The notes beneath the pieces were generated by a model that made no database searches, was not told the DNA's origin, and worked only from the letters and a program-made list of their open reading frames with translations. DNA of 64,000 bases from Vampirovibrionales bacterium. GTDB lineage: Bacteria > Cyanobacteriota > Vampirovibrionia > Vampirovibrionales > Vampirovibrionaceae. The position numbers and the translations under genes were made by a program. The stretch is from positions 2,232,001 through 2,296,000 of the forward strand of contig JADJRF010000005.1 of NCBI GenBank assembly GCA_016712355.1, written 5' to 3'. Shown one piece after another: positions 16,654 through 25,525 of the stretch; position 1 is the stretch's first letter; the number at the start of each line of letters is the position of its first letter.

Positions 16654-18171
16654 CTAGTCTTCGTCTTCGAGAACTTCAAACTCCTCGTCGTCGCCCAAAG
16701 CGGCGGCAGGGGGAGCGGCGGCAATCGCTTTCTCAGGCTGGGCGGGCTCGACGCGGGCCTCTGCGGAGGCTTTCTCGGCAGATGGCTCGCTCTCAGTTTT
16801 AGGGGCGGGCCGTTCCGATTTTTTCTCAGGCGCGGCAGGCGGCGACGAGGGCGCGTCTTCTGATGGAGGCGCGTCCACCCATTCAAATTTCGCGCGGTCG
16901 CACAGAAGCTCAATAATTTTCTGGCTCAGAATCTGATCGTTAAGCGACTGCGACGCGCCGGGGTTATTGGCAAGCTGACGCATGACGGTTTTTTCGTCAA
17001 CGTTAGCGTTCATGGACAAATCGCGCACCTGCTCGGCCCACTCTTCTTCGCCTACCACGATATTTTCCTGCTTGGCGACAGCGCCAAATACCAGACTGGT
17101 TTTAATCCGCTGGGCGGCTTCAGAACGCAGGTTGTCCCAGACTTTTTCCTGGCCCTGGGCTTCGATAAACTGTTCCCACGAATGCCCCTGACTGCGCAGA
17201 CGGTTTTTAATCTCGTCCATCAGCAGGCGCGCCTCGCGAGCGACCATCGACTCAGGGATTTCAACATCAGCCTCGCGAACAAGATGCTCAGTCAGCGCTT
17301 TTTGCTTGCGGAACTGGTTTTCGCGCTCGGCAGCAGACTCCATCGCTTGCCGCACTTCCTCGCGGAACGCGTCGACGCTCTCGTGCTTACCCATTTTGCG
17401 CACCAGATCGTCGTTTAATTCGGGCACGATGCGCTGACGGATGTCGTTGAGCTTGACCTTGAATTCCGCGGGCTTTCCGGCCAAATCAGCATCGTGATAC
17501 GCCTCAGGGAACGTCACCTGAATGACGAACTCCTCGCCCACGCGATGACCAATCAGTTGCTGGGCGAAGCCATCAATAAAATTGTTATTGGCAAGATCAA
17601 GGCGGTAATTACGCGCCGATCCACCTTTGACAGGCTGACCATCGACAGAGCCAGAAAAATCGATGTTGACGATATCAGCGGCTTCCGCAGCGCGGCTGAC
17701 GACCGGCTCCAGAGAGGCCATGCGCTCCAATAGCGCCTTGATTTCCTTATCCATCGCATCTTGAGGGTGAGCAAAGCGCTCGACAGCCACCTTTAGCGAA
17801 GCCAGATCCGGCAATTGGCAGTCCGGTCGCAGTTCCACTTGCGCGCGAATCGAAATACCGGCGGCAAGGTCGAATTTAAACTCTTCGATCTGTGGCGGAG
17901 CCACGATATCAAGCTGATGCTCGCTGATAACATCGGCAAAAGCGGGCGGCAGAAGCCGATCCATCGCTTCCTGTTTAATACGGTCGATGCCGACGGTTTT
18001 TTCAATCACGCCGCGCGGGGCTTTTCCGCGACGGAAGCCAGGGATATTCATCCGTTGGCTGAGGCGGCGGCACGCCTTGTTGTATTCTTGAGACGCCTGC
18101 TCTGGCGGGATTTCGAGGTTGATTTTGGCGAGAAACTTGTCCTGGCGATTGATCTCAGATTTAACCGTCAC
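16654..18171 (-). CDS. tig: Trigger factor (ribosome-bound chaperone and peptidyl-prolyl isomerase)
   Basis: About 505 residues. The ribosome-docking signature is MNIPGFRRGKAPRGVIEK near residue 45, followed by the FKBP-like PPIase domain and the helical C-terminal chaperone domain. It binds nascent chains at the ribosome exit. The C-terminus carries an extra tail of about 75 residues, rich in Pro, Ala, Glu and Ser, ending in an acidic GDDEEFEVLEDED; this is longer than in most trigger factors. ATG 18183 is possible, but its GGG lies only 1 nt upstream, so GTG 18171 is preferred. Further upstream the same frame runs into the tRNA gene, which is not coding. First gene of the clp cluster. Confidence 0.93.
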   Translation of the reverse strand: MTVKSEINRQDKFLAKINLEIPPEQASQEYNKACRRLSQRMNIPGFRRGKAPRGVIEKTVGIDRIKQEAMDRLLPPAFADVISEHQLDIVAPPQIEEFKFDLAAGISIRAQVELRPDCQLPDLASLKVAVERFAHPQDAMDKEIKALLERMASLEPVVSRAAEAADIVNIDFSGSVDGQPVKGGSARNYRLDLANNNFIDGFAQQLIGHRVGEEFVIQVTFPEAYHDADLAGKPAEFKVKLNDIRQRIVPELNDDLVRKMGKHESVDAFREEVRQAMESAAERENQFRKQKALTEHLVREADVEIPESMVAREARLLMDEIKNRLRSQGHSWEQFIEAQGQEKVWDNLRSEAAQRIKTSLVFGAVAKQENIVVGEEEWAEQVRDLSMNANVDEKTVMRQLANNPGASQSLNDQILSQKIIELLCDRAKFEWVDAPPSEDAPSSPPAAPEKKSERPAPKTESEPSAEKASAEARVEPAQPEKAIAAAPPAAALGDDEEFEVLEDED

Positions 18172-18215
18172 AGCGCGTCCCATTCCCTTTTTAATTAACG
18201 AGGGGTGATTGAAAT

Positions 18216-18295
<80 letters not shown>

Positions 18296-18326
18296 AACGG
18301 GCTCCTTGATTCCAGTGGCGACTATT

Positions 18327-19016
18327 CTATAGCGAAGCCAACGACGATTTCAAGAGGAAGCGCTTCAACGACTCGAAGGCCCCCGCGCCGTCTCCGTTCC
18401 ACAGGGGGGGTTGCGCCGACAGGTTACGCTCCGGGTGCGGCATCAAGCCGACGACGTTTCGCTTCTCGTTGCAAATGCCCGCAATATTTCCCACTGAACC
18501 GTTAACGTCTTGCTGATATCGGAAAATCACCTGCCCGTTCGCCTCTAACGCCTGAATGGTCTCGGGCGGCGCGTAGTAATTGCCTTCCGCGTGCGCAATC
18601 GGCAAGCGCAGGACCTGACCGGCAGAATACGCGTTGGTAAAGGGCGTGTCAGCGCGGCAAACCTCCACAGCGACGTCCTGGCATTGAAAGCGCAACGAAC
18701 GGTTTTTGACCAGCGCGCCTGGCAAGAGACCGCACTCGCAGAGAATCTGAAAACCGTTACAAATGCCCAGCACCGGCCCGCCCTTTTCGGCAAACGCGCG
18801 CACGCTTCGCAATACGGGCGAAAAGCGCGCCAGCGCGCCGGAGCGCAGATAGTCGCCGTAACTAAATCCGCCGGGCAACAGAACCGCATCGACGCCGCAC
18901 AAGTCCGTCTCGTCATGCCATAAATATGCGCCTTGCGCGCCCATGGCCTGCGTGACGGCGTCCAGACAGTCCTGCTCGCAATTGGAACCGGGAAAAACGA
19001 CGATGCCGATCTTCAT
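18327..19016 (-). CDS. purQ: FGAM synthase subunit PurQ (glutaminase)
   Basis: A 229-residue class I glutamine amidotransferase that supplies ammonia to PurL in step four of purine synthesis. The catalytic Cys is C86 in GICNGFQ, and the His-Glu pair is in GLMPHPERN. The separate PurQ, together with the PurS domain in the preceding gene, shows that this organism uses the small-PurL, three-component FGAM synthase. Its ATG overlaps the purCS stop by 4 bp (19013-19016). No purL is in the window. Length and motifs are normal. Confidence 0.96.
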   Translation of the reverse strand: MKIGIVVFPGSNCEQDCLDAVTQAMGAQGAYLWHDETDLCGVDAVLLPGGFSYGDYLRSGALARFSPVLRSVRAFAEKGGPVLGICNGFQILCECGLLPGALVKNRSLRFQCQDVAVEVCRADTPFTNAYSAGQVLRLPIAHAEGNYYAPPETIQALEANGQVIFRYQQDVNGSVGNIAGICNEKRNVVGLMPHPERNLSAQPPLWNGDGAGAFESLKRFLLKSSLASL

Positions 19017-20035
19017 GACAAGCGCTCGCCAACGAGTGCGGGCGCAGGCGCAATACGGAAATCCGCGTCTTCAATCACCGGATTGGACAGCACTTCGGCG
19101 GCGATAGCCGCAGCGTGACGCTCGGCAGCGATCATGGTCGGCGCTTCCAGCGTCAGTTCAAAGCGCTTGCCTGCGCGAAGCGCGCTCACTTCGGCATGGC
19201 CATGGGCGCGCAGGGAATTCAAGACGGCGCGACTTTCGGGATTCAAGATGTTTTGGCGACTGGAGATGAAGACTTCGACGTCGTAACGACGCAAAGGGAA
19301 GTTCGTCGGGTTTGGAATCGATTGCAGACGCGCGAGCAGCGCCTGATAGGTTTCCACCAGATCGGCAAGATCCTGACGGAAGACGTCTTTGTCCAGCACG
19401 CGCGCGGTTTGCGCGTCCCGCAAACGGAAATTATCGGGACTGAGTTCGTCTCCTACCCGCAGCGCGCCTGAAGCGTCGACGCCAAATTCCAGTTTGAAAT
19501 CGGCGCAGACAATATCGCGGGCCGCGAAATAAGCGATGAACAGCTCATTGGCCTGCAAGGCGCGCCGACGCAGCAGGTCGATCGTGACGCCAGACGGCAG
19601 CAAACCGCGCTCGACGATCATGGCTTCGGAAATCTGCGGATCGCCCAGAGCATCGTCTTTAAGGAAAAACTCAACCTGAGGCGCGCTAAACACAACGCCC
19701 TCTTGCAGATCAAACCGTTTACGCACGCTGCCGTAAGCGCGATTACGCACAACGACTTCCAGCGGAATCATCGTCAATGAGCGGTATATAAGGGCGTCAT
19801 CGGCGTTAGTGCGTCCGAGGAAGCACGTCGGAAGACCATTGGCCTCCAGAAACTCAAACAGCATGGCGGAAATCGTTGCGTTCAGCGCGCCTTTACCGGG
19901 GAACTCGGCAAATTTTTCGCCGTTGAAGGCCGTCGCCGAATTTTTAAACTGTACGCGCACTTCTTCTCGCTGCGCGCCTTGAAACAGACGCTTGGCCTTA
20001 CCTTCGCGAATCAGCGCATCAATGGGAGCCGTCAT
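19013..20035 (-). CDS. PurC-PurS fusion: SAICAR synthetase with FGAM synthase PurS subunit
   Basis: A 340-residue two-domain protein. Residues 1 to about 240 are SAICAR synthetase (PurC), with LPTCFLGRTNADDALIYRS, PLEVVVRNRAYGS and CADFKLEFGVD. After a short linker (IPNPTNFPLRR), residues 257-335 form a PurS domain (YDVEVFISSRQNILNPESR ... GHAEVSALRAGKRFEL). PurS bridges PurL and PurQ, whereas PurC acts three steps later, so the fusion ties two steps of one pathway together. It overlaps purQ by 4 bp. PurC and purS are often neighbours in separate genes; a stop-codon loss between them would give this protein. No frameshift is visible. Confidence 0.92.
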   Translation of the reverse strand: MTAPIDALIREGKAKRLFQGAQREEVRVQFKNSATAFNGEKFAEFPGKGALNATISAMLFEFLEANGLPTCFLGRTNADDALIYRSLTMIPLEVVVRNRAYGSVRKRFDLQEGVVFSAPQVEFFLKDDALGDPQISEAMIVERGLLPSGVTIDLLRRRALQANELFIAYFAARDIVCADFKLEFGVDASGALRVGDELSPDNFRLRDAQTARVLDKDVFRQDLADLVETYQALLARLQSIPNPTNFPLRRYDVEVFISSRQNILNPESRAVLNSLRAHGHAEVSALRAGKRFELTLEAPTMIAAERHAAAIAAEVLSNPVIEDADFRIAPAPALVGERLS

Positions 20036-20404
20036 GGCGCGTTCCGCCCTTCTCTAAAATCACACAAGCTAAGCAAACAGGAATCCAAACCAGCCGCCGG
20101 AGCCGTCTCGGCTCACACCGAAAGGTGAATCATTAAGATGATCCGGATTTTCAAAAAAACCCTCAAGTTTTTTGGAATCCGGTCGATAATCACTTTAACC
20201 GCAACGATTCATCGAGTAAAGCGGCGCAAGGTCGGCTATCCCGCAGAGAATAGCCGACCTTGCGGTATGATGCGCGAGCCTTCGCGTCTTTTCGGGCGCA
20301 CGCAATTGCCCGGATTCAGGGATTTTGCATGAAGCATCCCTGTATGGCGAGCCCGGCATAAACGAGCCGTCCTCCCCAAAAATCTTTGACTGTATGGATC
20401 TCCC
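20036..20404. other. Divergent intergenic region with hairpin
   Basis: About 370 bp separate the divergent purC-purS gene and the orphan gene at 20405. It holds one strong inverted repeat (20225-20264, listed separately) and otherwise no gene that I can support. Promoters for both flanking genes should lie here, but I see no clear consensus pair. Confidence 0.4.
20225..20264. repeat. Perfect 15-bp inverted repeat with 10-nt loop
   Basis: CGCAAGGTCGGCTAT (20225-20239) pairs exactly with ATAGCCGACCTTGCG (20250-20264). There is no T-run on either side, so a classical intrinsic terminator is unlikely. It could be an operator for a dimeric regulator, a cruciform, or a stable hairpin in a leader. 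Confidence 0.7.
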
Positions 20405-21148
20405 ATGACACGCGTAACCACCCCGCGCCCCCCTGCTTACGTCCGGGCCATCCCGCCGCGCTTGCGCTTCGGCACAACAGGCGCAGGACCCGTGTTGACT
20501 TTTCTGCAAGGAGAGGGGCAGGCGCCAACCTGTAAAGTTGCCAACGCGCGTATAAAAAACCAGAATGAAGAAGCCGCGCCTTCGCCGCCCAATTTCTTTA
20601 TGGGCTGGATCATGTGGTCCTTTCAAATAGCCGAGCAATTGCTGGGCGCGCCTCCCCCCGTTCAGGAAAAACCCCCGCCGCCATTGACTTTAGAGCGCTT
20701 ATTAGCTGCGGATAGCCCTATTGCATTCAATGCGACTGTTCTCATCGATGGCGCGCAATGGGATGTGCAATTTCACGGGGCTGCAGCACGCTTTATCCAT
20801 GAACAATCCTCAACAAGCAAAAGCGCTATCAGCACAACGGGCCTGCATAGCCATCTCTGTATGGTAAAGGGGTTAGGCGGCAAAGGATTGAATATTAAAC
20901 AATCTCCCGGGGGCCCCCTTGTGTGCAACGCATTGATCCCCGGTTTAGGACCAAAAAAAGAAGGCATTAACCTTCAGCGCGCAGAGCAGCTAAGAGAGCT
21001 GGTGCTAGAAGCAGTCGTTTTATACTTCAACCCTGACAAGCCGACCGGACAAAAAACCAACGACCTTTTGACAGAAATTTCCGCCGAGGGGCAGCCTCCC
21101 CAGAAATCGGGCGCCTGTCATTACAGCAGTAGAAGAAAATTTTTGTAA
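20405..21148 (+). CDS. Hypothetical protein, orphan
   Basis: A 247-residue open frame with no family that I recognise. The first 60 residues are Pro/Arg-rich and poorly ordered. A short hydrophobic/aromatic run (NFFMGWIMWSFQIAEQLLG) follows, then a proline cluster (PPPVQEKPPPPLTLERLL), and then a more compact part with GLHSHLCMVKGLGGKGLNI and a helical segment LQRAEQLRELVLEAVVLYF. No Shine-Dalgarno sequence precedes the ATG, and codon use is less regular than in neighbouring genes, so the real start may be internal. It stands alone between purCS and alr. Coding is probable, not certain. Confidence 0.5.
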   Translation: MTRVTTPRPPAYVRAIPPRLRFGTTGAGPVLTFLQGEGQAPTCKVANARIKNQNEEAAPSPPNFFMGWIMWSFQIAEQLLGAPPPVQEKPPPPLTLERLLAADSPIAFNATVLIDGAQWDVQFHGAAARFIHEQSSTSKSAISTTGLHSHLCMVKGLGGKGLNIKQSPGGPLVCNALIPGLGPKKEGINLQRAEQLRELVLEAVVLYFNPDKPTGQKTNDLLTEISAEGQPPQKSGACHYSSRRKFL

Positions 21149-21572
21149 CAGACATCTAGCGGCGATAACAAATTTATCCTTAATAATGTTTTTATAACCT
21201 TATGAGATTGCAAGCCTCGCCATAAACGGGCCGATGTCTCATCTACACTCTTACCGTTTACCTTGCATCACAACGCCCACTCTCAAAGACATTCCCGATT
21301 GATCCCCAAGCGATGCTCACGCTGGGCCACCGCGTTGGCATCCCTTCGTTTCAGGAGAGAGCTTTTGCCTATCAACTTACCGGCCGGATCAGGCTCGCTT
21401 TGGTAGCAGCTACTTTGGCATTCAGACTCACTTCCTCACCCCACTCTCTTTCAACCGGTTTTCTCACCACTCGCTCGATTCAACCTGCTTTGACGTCCCG
21501 GTTCCTCTCCCATTGGGTTCCCCCGCCCCCTCCCGGCAGTCGTCTTCAAAAGCAGGTTTTTCTTTTGGAAAT
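21149..21572. other. Intergenic, no gene recognised
   Basis: About 420 bp between the orphan gene and the alr stop. An 87-codon plus-strand frame (21313-21576) has an unlikely composition, with a pyrimidine-rich tract and a PPPPP run, and it overlaps the alr stop, so it is not called. The plus strand is strikingly pyrimidine-rich from about 21420 to 21550. No tRNA, riboswitch or terminator was identified. Confidence 0.4.
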
Positions 21573-22787
21573 TTAATCGCGGATATAGGTTTTTGGGAGT
21601 CTCACGCGCAAGGCGCACATCAGCTCATACTCAATTGCGTCATACCCGACGACGCTCAACGCCTGCGTCCAGTCGCCCAAAGTGATGCGAGGCGACTGGG
21701 CGCAGGCGTCTTGCGGGCCCAATAGCGTGACGGTTTCGCCAATTTCGGGCGATTCAAGCGCTGACACGTCGATCATGAGTTGATCCATGGTAATCACGCC
21801 CACTTGCGGCACGCGCGCGCCGCGCAGCCATCCTGATATGCGCTGGGAGAGGGCGCGGGGCAGGCCATCGGCGTAGCCCACGGGCAGGGTGGCCAGCAGG
21901 CGGACGCCCTCGCGCGGCGCGACAAAATGAGCGCCATAGCTGACGCCTTCCCCAGCGGCGACAGGTTGCAGGTGCGCAATACGGGCCTTCAGCCCCATGG
22001 CGGGCGTCAGAGCCAGGCGCTGTAGGACATCAACCAGAGCCGCCTCAGGCAAAAATCCCTGGCTGAAACCGCTGTAACCGTAAAGTCCGAGCCCCAGACG
22101 CGCCATCGCGAGTTCAGACGGCCATGTCCCGGGTTCGGTTAAGCGCATCAGCGTCGAGACCGTATTATCGAGATGACATAACGGCGGCAGAGGGCCGCAT
22201 TGCGCCAGCGTCTGAAAAAATCGGGACTGCTGACGTTCTCGCGCATCCGGGGTTTCAGCGCACGCCAGATGCGAAAATATCCCTTCGAGAATCAGCCCGG
22301 GAGTCGCCCGGCAACGACGCACGAAGGCCGGGGCATCTTCCCACGGCGCGCCGATACGGTGCATGCCGGTGTCGATCTTGACATGAACAGCCATGGGCCT
22401 GCCAGTCTGCGCGTACGTGCGGCGAACGCCGTCCAGATGACGGTCATCGAATACCGTGAGCCGAATATCTTCTTCCGCCGCCTGGCGCATCGCCCAATCG
22501 GGCACGGAGCCGATCACGAGGATGGGCATCGAGAGCCCGGCCCGTCGTAAATGCAAGGCTTCATCGACCGAGGCGACGCCTGCCATGGCCACGCCTGCGG
22601 CTTCGAGTACAGGAGCAAGCGTTGCTGCGCCATGGCCGTAAGCATCCGCTTTGACGATCGCCATCATGCCCGCATGAGAAGGCATTGCGGCGCGAAAACC
22701 ACGCGCGTTACGCTCAATGGCGCTTAAATTTACTTCCAGCCATGCGTCGCGTCGGGTTTGGGCGGGTTGCCCGCGTAAAAATTTCAA
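21573..22787 (-). CDS. alr: Alanine racemase
   Basis: A 404-residue PLP enzyme that interconverts L- and D-alanine for peptidoglycan. The Schiff-base lysine is K46 in AIVKADAYGHGA, and the catalytic tyrosine lies in GVSYGAHFVAP. The N-terminal TIM barrel and C-terminal beta domain (GVITMDQLMIDVS, GETVTLLGPQ) are both complete. It is divergent from the oxidoreductase gene at 22955. Length is slightly above the family norm because of a short N-terminal extension and a C-terminal RVRLPKTYIRD tail. Confidence 0.95.
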   Translation of the reverse strand: MKFLRGQPAQTRRDAWLEVNLSAIERNARGFRAAMPSHAGMMAIVKADAYGHGAATLAPVLEAAGVAMAGVASVDEALHLRRAGLSMPILVIGSVPDWAMRQAAEEDIRLTVFDDRHLDGVRRTYAQTGRPMAVHVKIDTGMHRIGAPWEDAPAFVRRCRATPGLILEGIFSHLACAETPDARERQQSRFFQTLAQCGPLPPLCHLDNTVSTLMRLTEPGTWPSELAMARLGLGLYGYSGFSQGFLPEAALVDVLQRLALTPAMGLKARIAHLQPVAAGEGVSYGAHFVAPREGVRLLATLPVGYADGLPRALSQRISGWLRGARVPQVGVITMDQLMIDVSALESPEIGETVTLLGPQDACAQSPRITLGDWTQALSVVGYDAIEYELMCALRVRLPKTYIRD

Positions 22788-22954
22788 TCGCGCGTTTCCT
22801 GTGAGTCGCTTTTAGCGAAGGGCGGCGTCGCGCCGGGCGAGAAGCCCTTATTTTACGCAGAACCGCTCCTTTATGATAGCCTGTAATAGGCGCGTCTCAC
22901 GCGATCCGCGCCCGCCCGCTTCCAGCGCTTTTTCGGCGAAAGGCTTCGCGTGAC

Positions 22955-23968
22955 ATGACGCTATCTTCAATGACGCCCACCCCGTACGCCTCCAATTTTG
23001 ACGCGCCTCTTCGCGAAAGAACGCCTCACGTGGCCGTCATCGGCTGCGGTCGCTGGGGCCGCAATCTGGCGCGGAACTTCCACTATCTGGAAGCTCTCGG
23101 CGCCTTGTGCGATCTCGACAAAGAGCATTTGCTTGCCGTTGGCAAGGCTTACGAGGGGATTCCCCTCACTTCCAGGCCGGACAAGATTTTCCAGAACCCG
23201 GATATCGACGCCGTGGTCATCGCCACACCCAGTCATTCGCATTTCGCGCTGGCCAGCGCAGCGTTACAGGCGGGCAAGCATGTTTACGTCGAAAAACCCA
23301 TGGCGATTCGCCGCGATGATGCGCAAGCCCTCTGCGAGCTGGCGGATCAGACGGATCGCATCCTGATGGTGGGCCATTTGCTGCTTTATCATCCTGCCGT
23401 GACGCGTCTGCGGCAACTGATTGAAGAAGGCTTTCTGGGTGAAATTCGCTATATTCAAAGCGATCGGCTCAATATTAACCCGTGGCGACAAGACGTCAGC
23501 GTCCTGTGGGATCTGGCGCCGCATGATTTATCCATGATGGCCTATCTGCTCGGCGCACAGCCGGACCGGATTATTTCGGCGCAAGGCCACCGCACCAGCC
23601 CCGATCAGCGCATTGACGTGGCGCACCTGGAACTGGCGTTTCCCGGCGGCGCGGACGGACGGCCCATCGGCGGGCATATTCACGTCAGCTGGATTCATCC
23701 GCATAAGCACGTCAAGCTCATCGTGCGCGGCTCTGAGCGGACCGCCGTGCTGGATGACACGCTGGAGAGCGGCAAACTTCAGATTTTCCGCAAAGAGGAC
23801 GACCCCATTCCGGTCCGCGAATTCGCCGACTATCTGGCTATCGAGCCTTTAAAGCTGGAATGTCAGCATTTTTTAAACTGTGTGCGCGACAATCATCCGC
23901 CTCGCACCGACGCCGCTGACGGGTGCGCCATTGTCGGCCTGCTGGAAGCCGCCCACGCCTTAATTTAA
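22955..23968 (+). CDS. Gfo/Idh/MocA-family NAD(P)-dependent oxidoreductase
   Basis: A 337-residue dehydrogenase. The Rossmann motif is VAVIGCGRWGRNLARN at about residue 26, and VEKPMA near residue 110 is the family hallmark Lys. The C-terminal alpha/beta domain begins near RYIQSDRLNINPW and has DLAPHDLSMMAYLLG with the catalytic-type His. Members act on sugars, UDP-sugars, inositols or biliverdin; the resemblance to WlbA-like UDP-sugar dehydrogenases is only general. A second in-frame ATG at 22970 is an alternative start. It is convergent with gatB (25 bp apart) and divergent from alr. Substrate unknown. Confidence 0.85.
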   Translation: MTLSSMTPTPYASNFDAPLRERTPHVAVIGCGRWGRNLARNFHYLEALGALCDLDKEHLLAVGKAYEGIPLTSRPDKIFQNPDIDAVVIATPSHSHFALASAALQAGKHVYVEKPMAIRRDDAQALCELADQTDRILMVGHLLLYHPAVTRLRQLIEEGFLGEIRYIQSDRLNINPWRQDVSVLWDLAPHDLSMMAYLLGAQPDRIISAQGHRTSPDQRIDVAHLELAFPGGADGRPIGGHIHVSWIHPHKHVKLIVRGSERTAVLDDTLESGKLQIFRKEDDPIPVREFADYLAIEPLKLECQHFLNCVRDNHPPRTDAADGCAIVGLLEAAHALI

Positions 23969-23993
23969 AGCTTCTGCCGCTAAAAAGCGCTGA

Positions 23994-25454
23994 TTATTCC
24001 GCCAACATGGCCTGAATAATCGGGGCCAATAGCTCAGGATTGGCGGAGCCTTTGGAGCGCTTCATGGCCTGCCCCACGAAGAAGCCCAACAGCTTGTCTT
24101 TTCCGGCGCGGTATTGCTCTACCTGCTGCGGATTATCCGCGATCACCGCAGCGACGAGATCGCGCAACGCGCCCGTATCGCTCACCTGAGCCAGTCCCCG
24201 GCTTTCAACCAGCACGCGCGGCAAGGCGCCGTCGTTGAGAACGTCGGGGAGTATTTTCTTGGCAATCGCCGAGGAAATAACATTCTCTTCCAGCAGATCC
24301 GCCAGCTCGGCCAGGGCTTGCGGCGTCAGGCGGGTATCGGCCAGCGAGCGCCTGTCGGCTTTCAGGGCGGCGGTAATGTCGCCAATCAGCCAGTTGGCGA
24401 GCGTTTTATAGCGCGGCGTCAGCGCAGCGGCGGCCTCAAAGCAATCGCCCAGTTCTTTGACGTCCACCAACAGATTTGCGTCGTAAGCGCTCAAACCGAA
24501 TTCTCCGGTGAGCCGCTCAAAGCGATGATGCGGCAATTCCGGCGAGGCGGCGCGCAGGCGTTCTACCCATTCGCGCGAGACGACCAGCGGGCGCAGGTCT
24601 GGTTCGGGGAAATAGCGGTAATCGGCGGAACCCTCCTTGCCTCGCATCGAAAGCGTCACGCCGGTGGCTTCATTCCACAGGCGGGTTTCCTGGATGACGC
24701 GTCCCCCGCTTTCAATCAGCTCGATCTGACGCTGGGCTTCATACTCAATGGCGCGTTGCAGGGCGCGCGCGCTGTTCATATTCTTGATCTCGGCCTTGAC
24801 GCCCAGCGCCTGCTCGCCGAGGGGACGCACGCTCACATTGGCGTCACAGCGCATCGACCCCTCTTCCAGATTGCCGTCGCACACCCCCAGATAGCGCACG
24901 ATGTTGCGCAGTTGCGTCAAATACTCCCGCGCTTCTTCGCCGGATCGCAGGTCGGGCTCGCTGACAATTTCCAGCAGCGGGGTTCCGGCGCGATTGAGGT
25001 CCGACAGGCTGTAATCGGAACCCGACAAGCCATCGGCGCCCGCATGCACCAGCTTGCCGGCATCCTCTTCGAGGTGGGCGCGCAGAATCCGCACCCGGCG
25101 CCCGCTGTTCAGCTCCATCCAGCCGTGCTGACACAGGGGCATATCAAACTGCGAAATCTGATACGCTTTCGGTAAATCAGGATAAAAGTAATGCTTGCGA
25201 TCGAATTTTGAGACTTCCGCAATCTCGCAATGAATCGCCAAGCCCAGCATAATGGCGTATTCCACCGCCTGACGGTTTAAAACCGGCAGCGCGCCTGGAT
25301 ATCCCAGACAGACCGTACAGGTATTGACGTTGGGCGCTTGACCAAACGTCGTCGAATCAGGGCAAAACAGCTTGGAGGCGGTTTTGAGCTGAACGTGTAC
25401 CTCCAGCCCAATAACGGTTTCGTACGTAGTAGCAGGAGTAACGGCGCTGGCCAT
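23994..25454 (-). CDS. gatB: Asp-tRNA(Asn)/Glu-tRNA(Gln) amidotransferase subunit B
   Basis: A 486-residue subunit that phosphorylates misacylated Glu-tRNA(Gln) or Asp-tRNA(Asn) so it can be amidated with ammonia from GatA. Seen are YETVIGLEVHVQLKTASKLF, CTVCLGYPGALPVLN, HKHYFYPDLPKAYQIS-like sequence (here RKHYFYPDLPKAYQIS), SDYSLSDLNRAGTPLLEIV and a C-terminal YqeY-like tRNA-binding domain (QVEQYRAGKDKLLGFFVGQ). gatA and gatC are not in the window. Its presence implies that GlnRS and/or AsnRS is missing. Confidence 0.96.
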   Translation of the reverse strand: MASAVTPATTYETVIGLEVHVQLKTASKLFCPDSTTFGQAPNVNTCTVCLGYPGALPVLNRQAVEYAIMLGLAIHCEIAEVSKFDRKHYFYPDLPKAYQISQFDMPLCQHGWMELNSGRRVRILRAHLEEDAGKLVHAGADGLSGSDYSLSDLNRAGTPLLEIVSEPDLRSGEEAREYLTQLRNIVRYLGVCDGNLEEGSMRCDANVSVRPLGEQALGVKAEIKNMNSARALQRAIEYEAQRQIELIESGGRVIQETRLWNEATGVTLSMRGKEGSADYRYFPEPDLRPLVVSREWVERLRAASPELPHHRFERLTGEFGLSAYDANLLVDVKELGDCFEAAAALTPRYKTLANWLIGDITAALKADRRSLADTRLTPQALAELADLLEENVISSAIAKKILPDVLNDGALPRVLVESRGLAQVSDTGALRDLVAAVIADNPQQVEQYRAGKDKLLGFFVGQAMKRSKGSANPELLAPIIQAMLAE

Positions 25455-25525
25455 GGCAACGGTCTTTCTTGGCTGAATAGGGCTTCAGAGCGTAAGTTCG
25501 ACAAGTTCTCACGAGCTGGGGTTTA

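Noticed and set aside
21313..21576. 87-codon frame before alr
   Set aside because: Pyrimidine-tract derived, with a run of prolines, and it runs over the alr stop.
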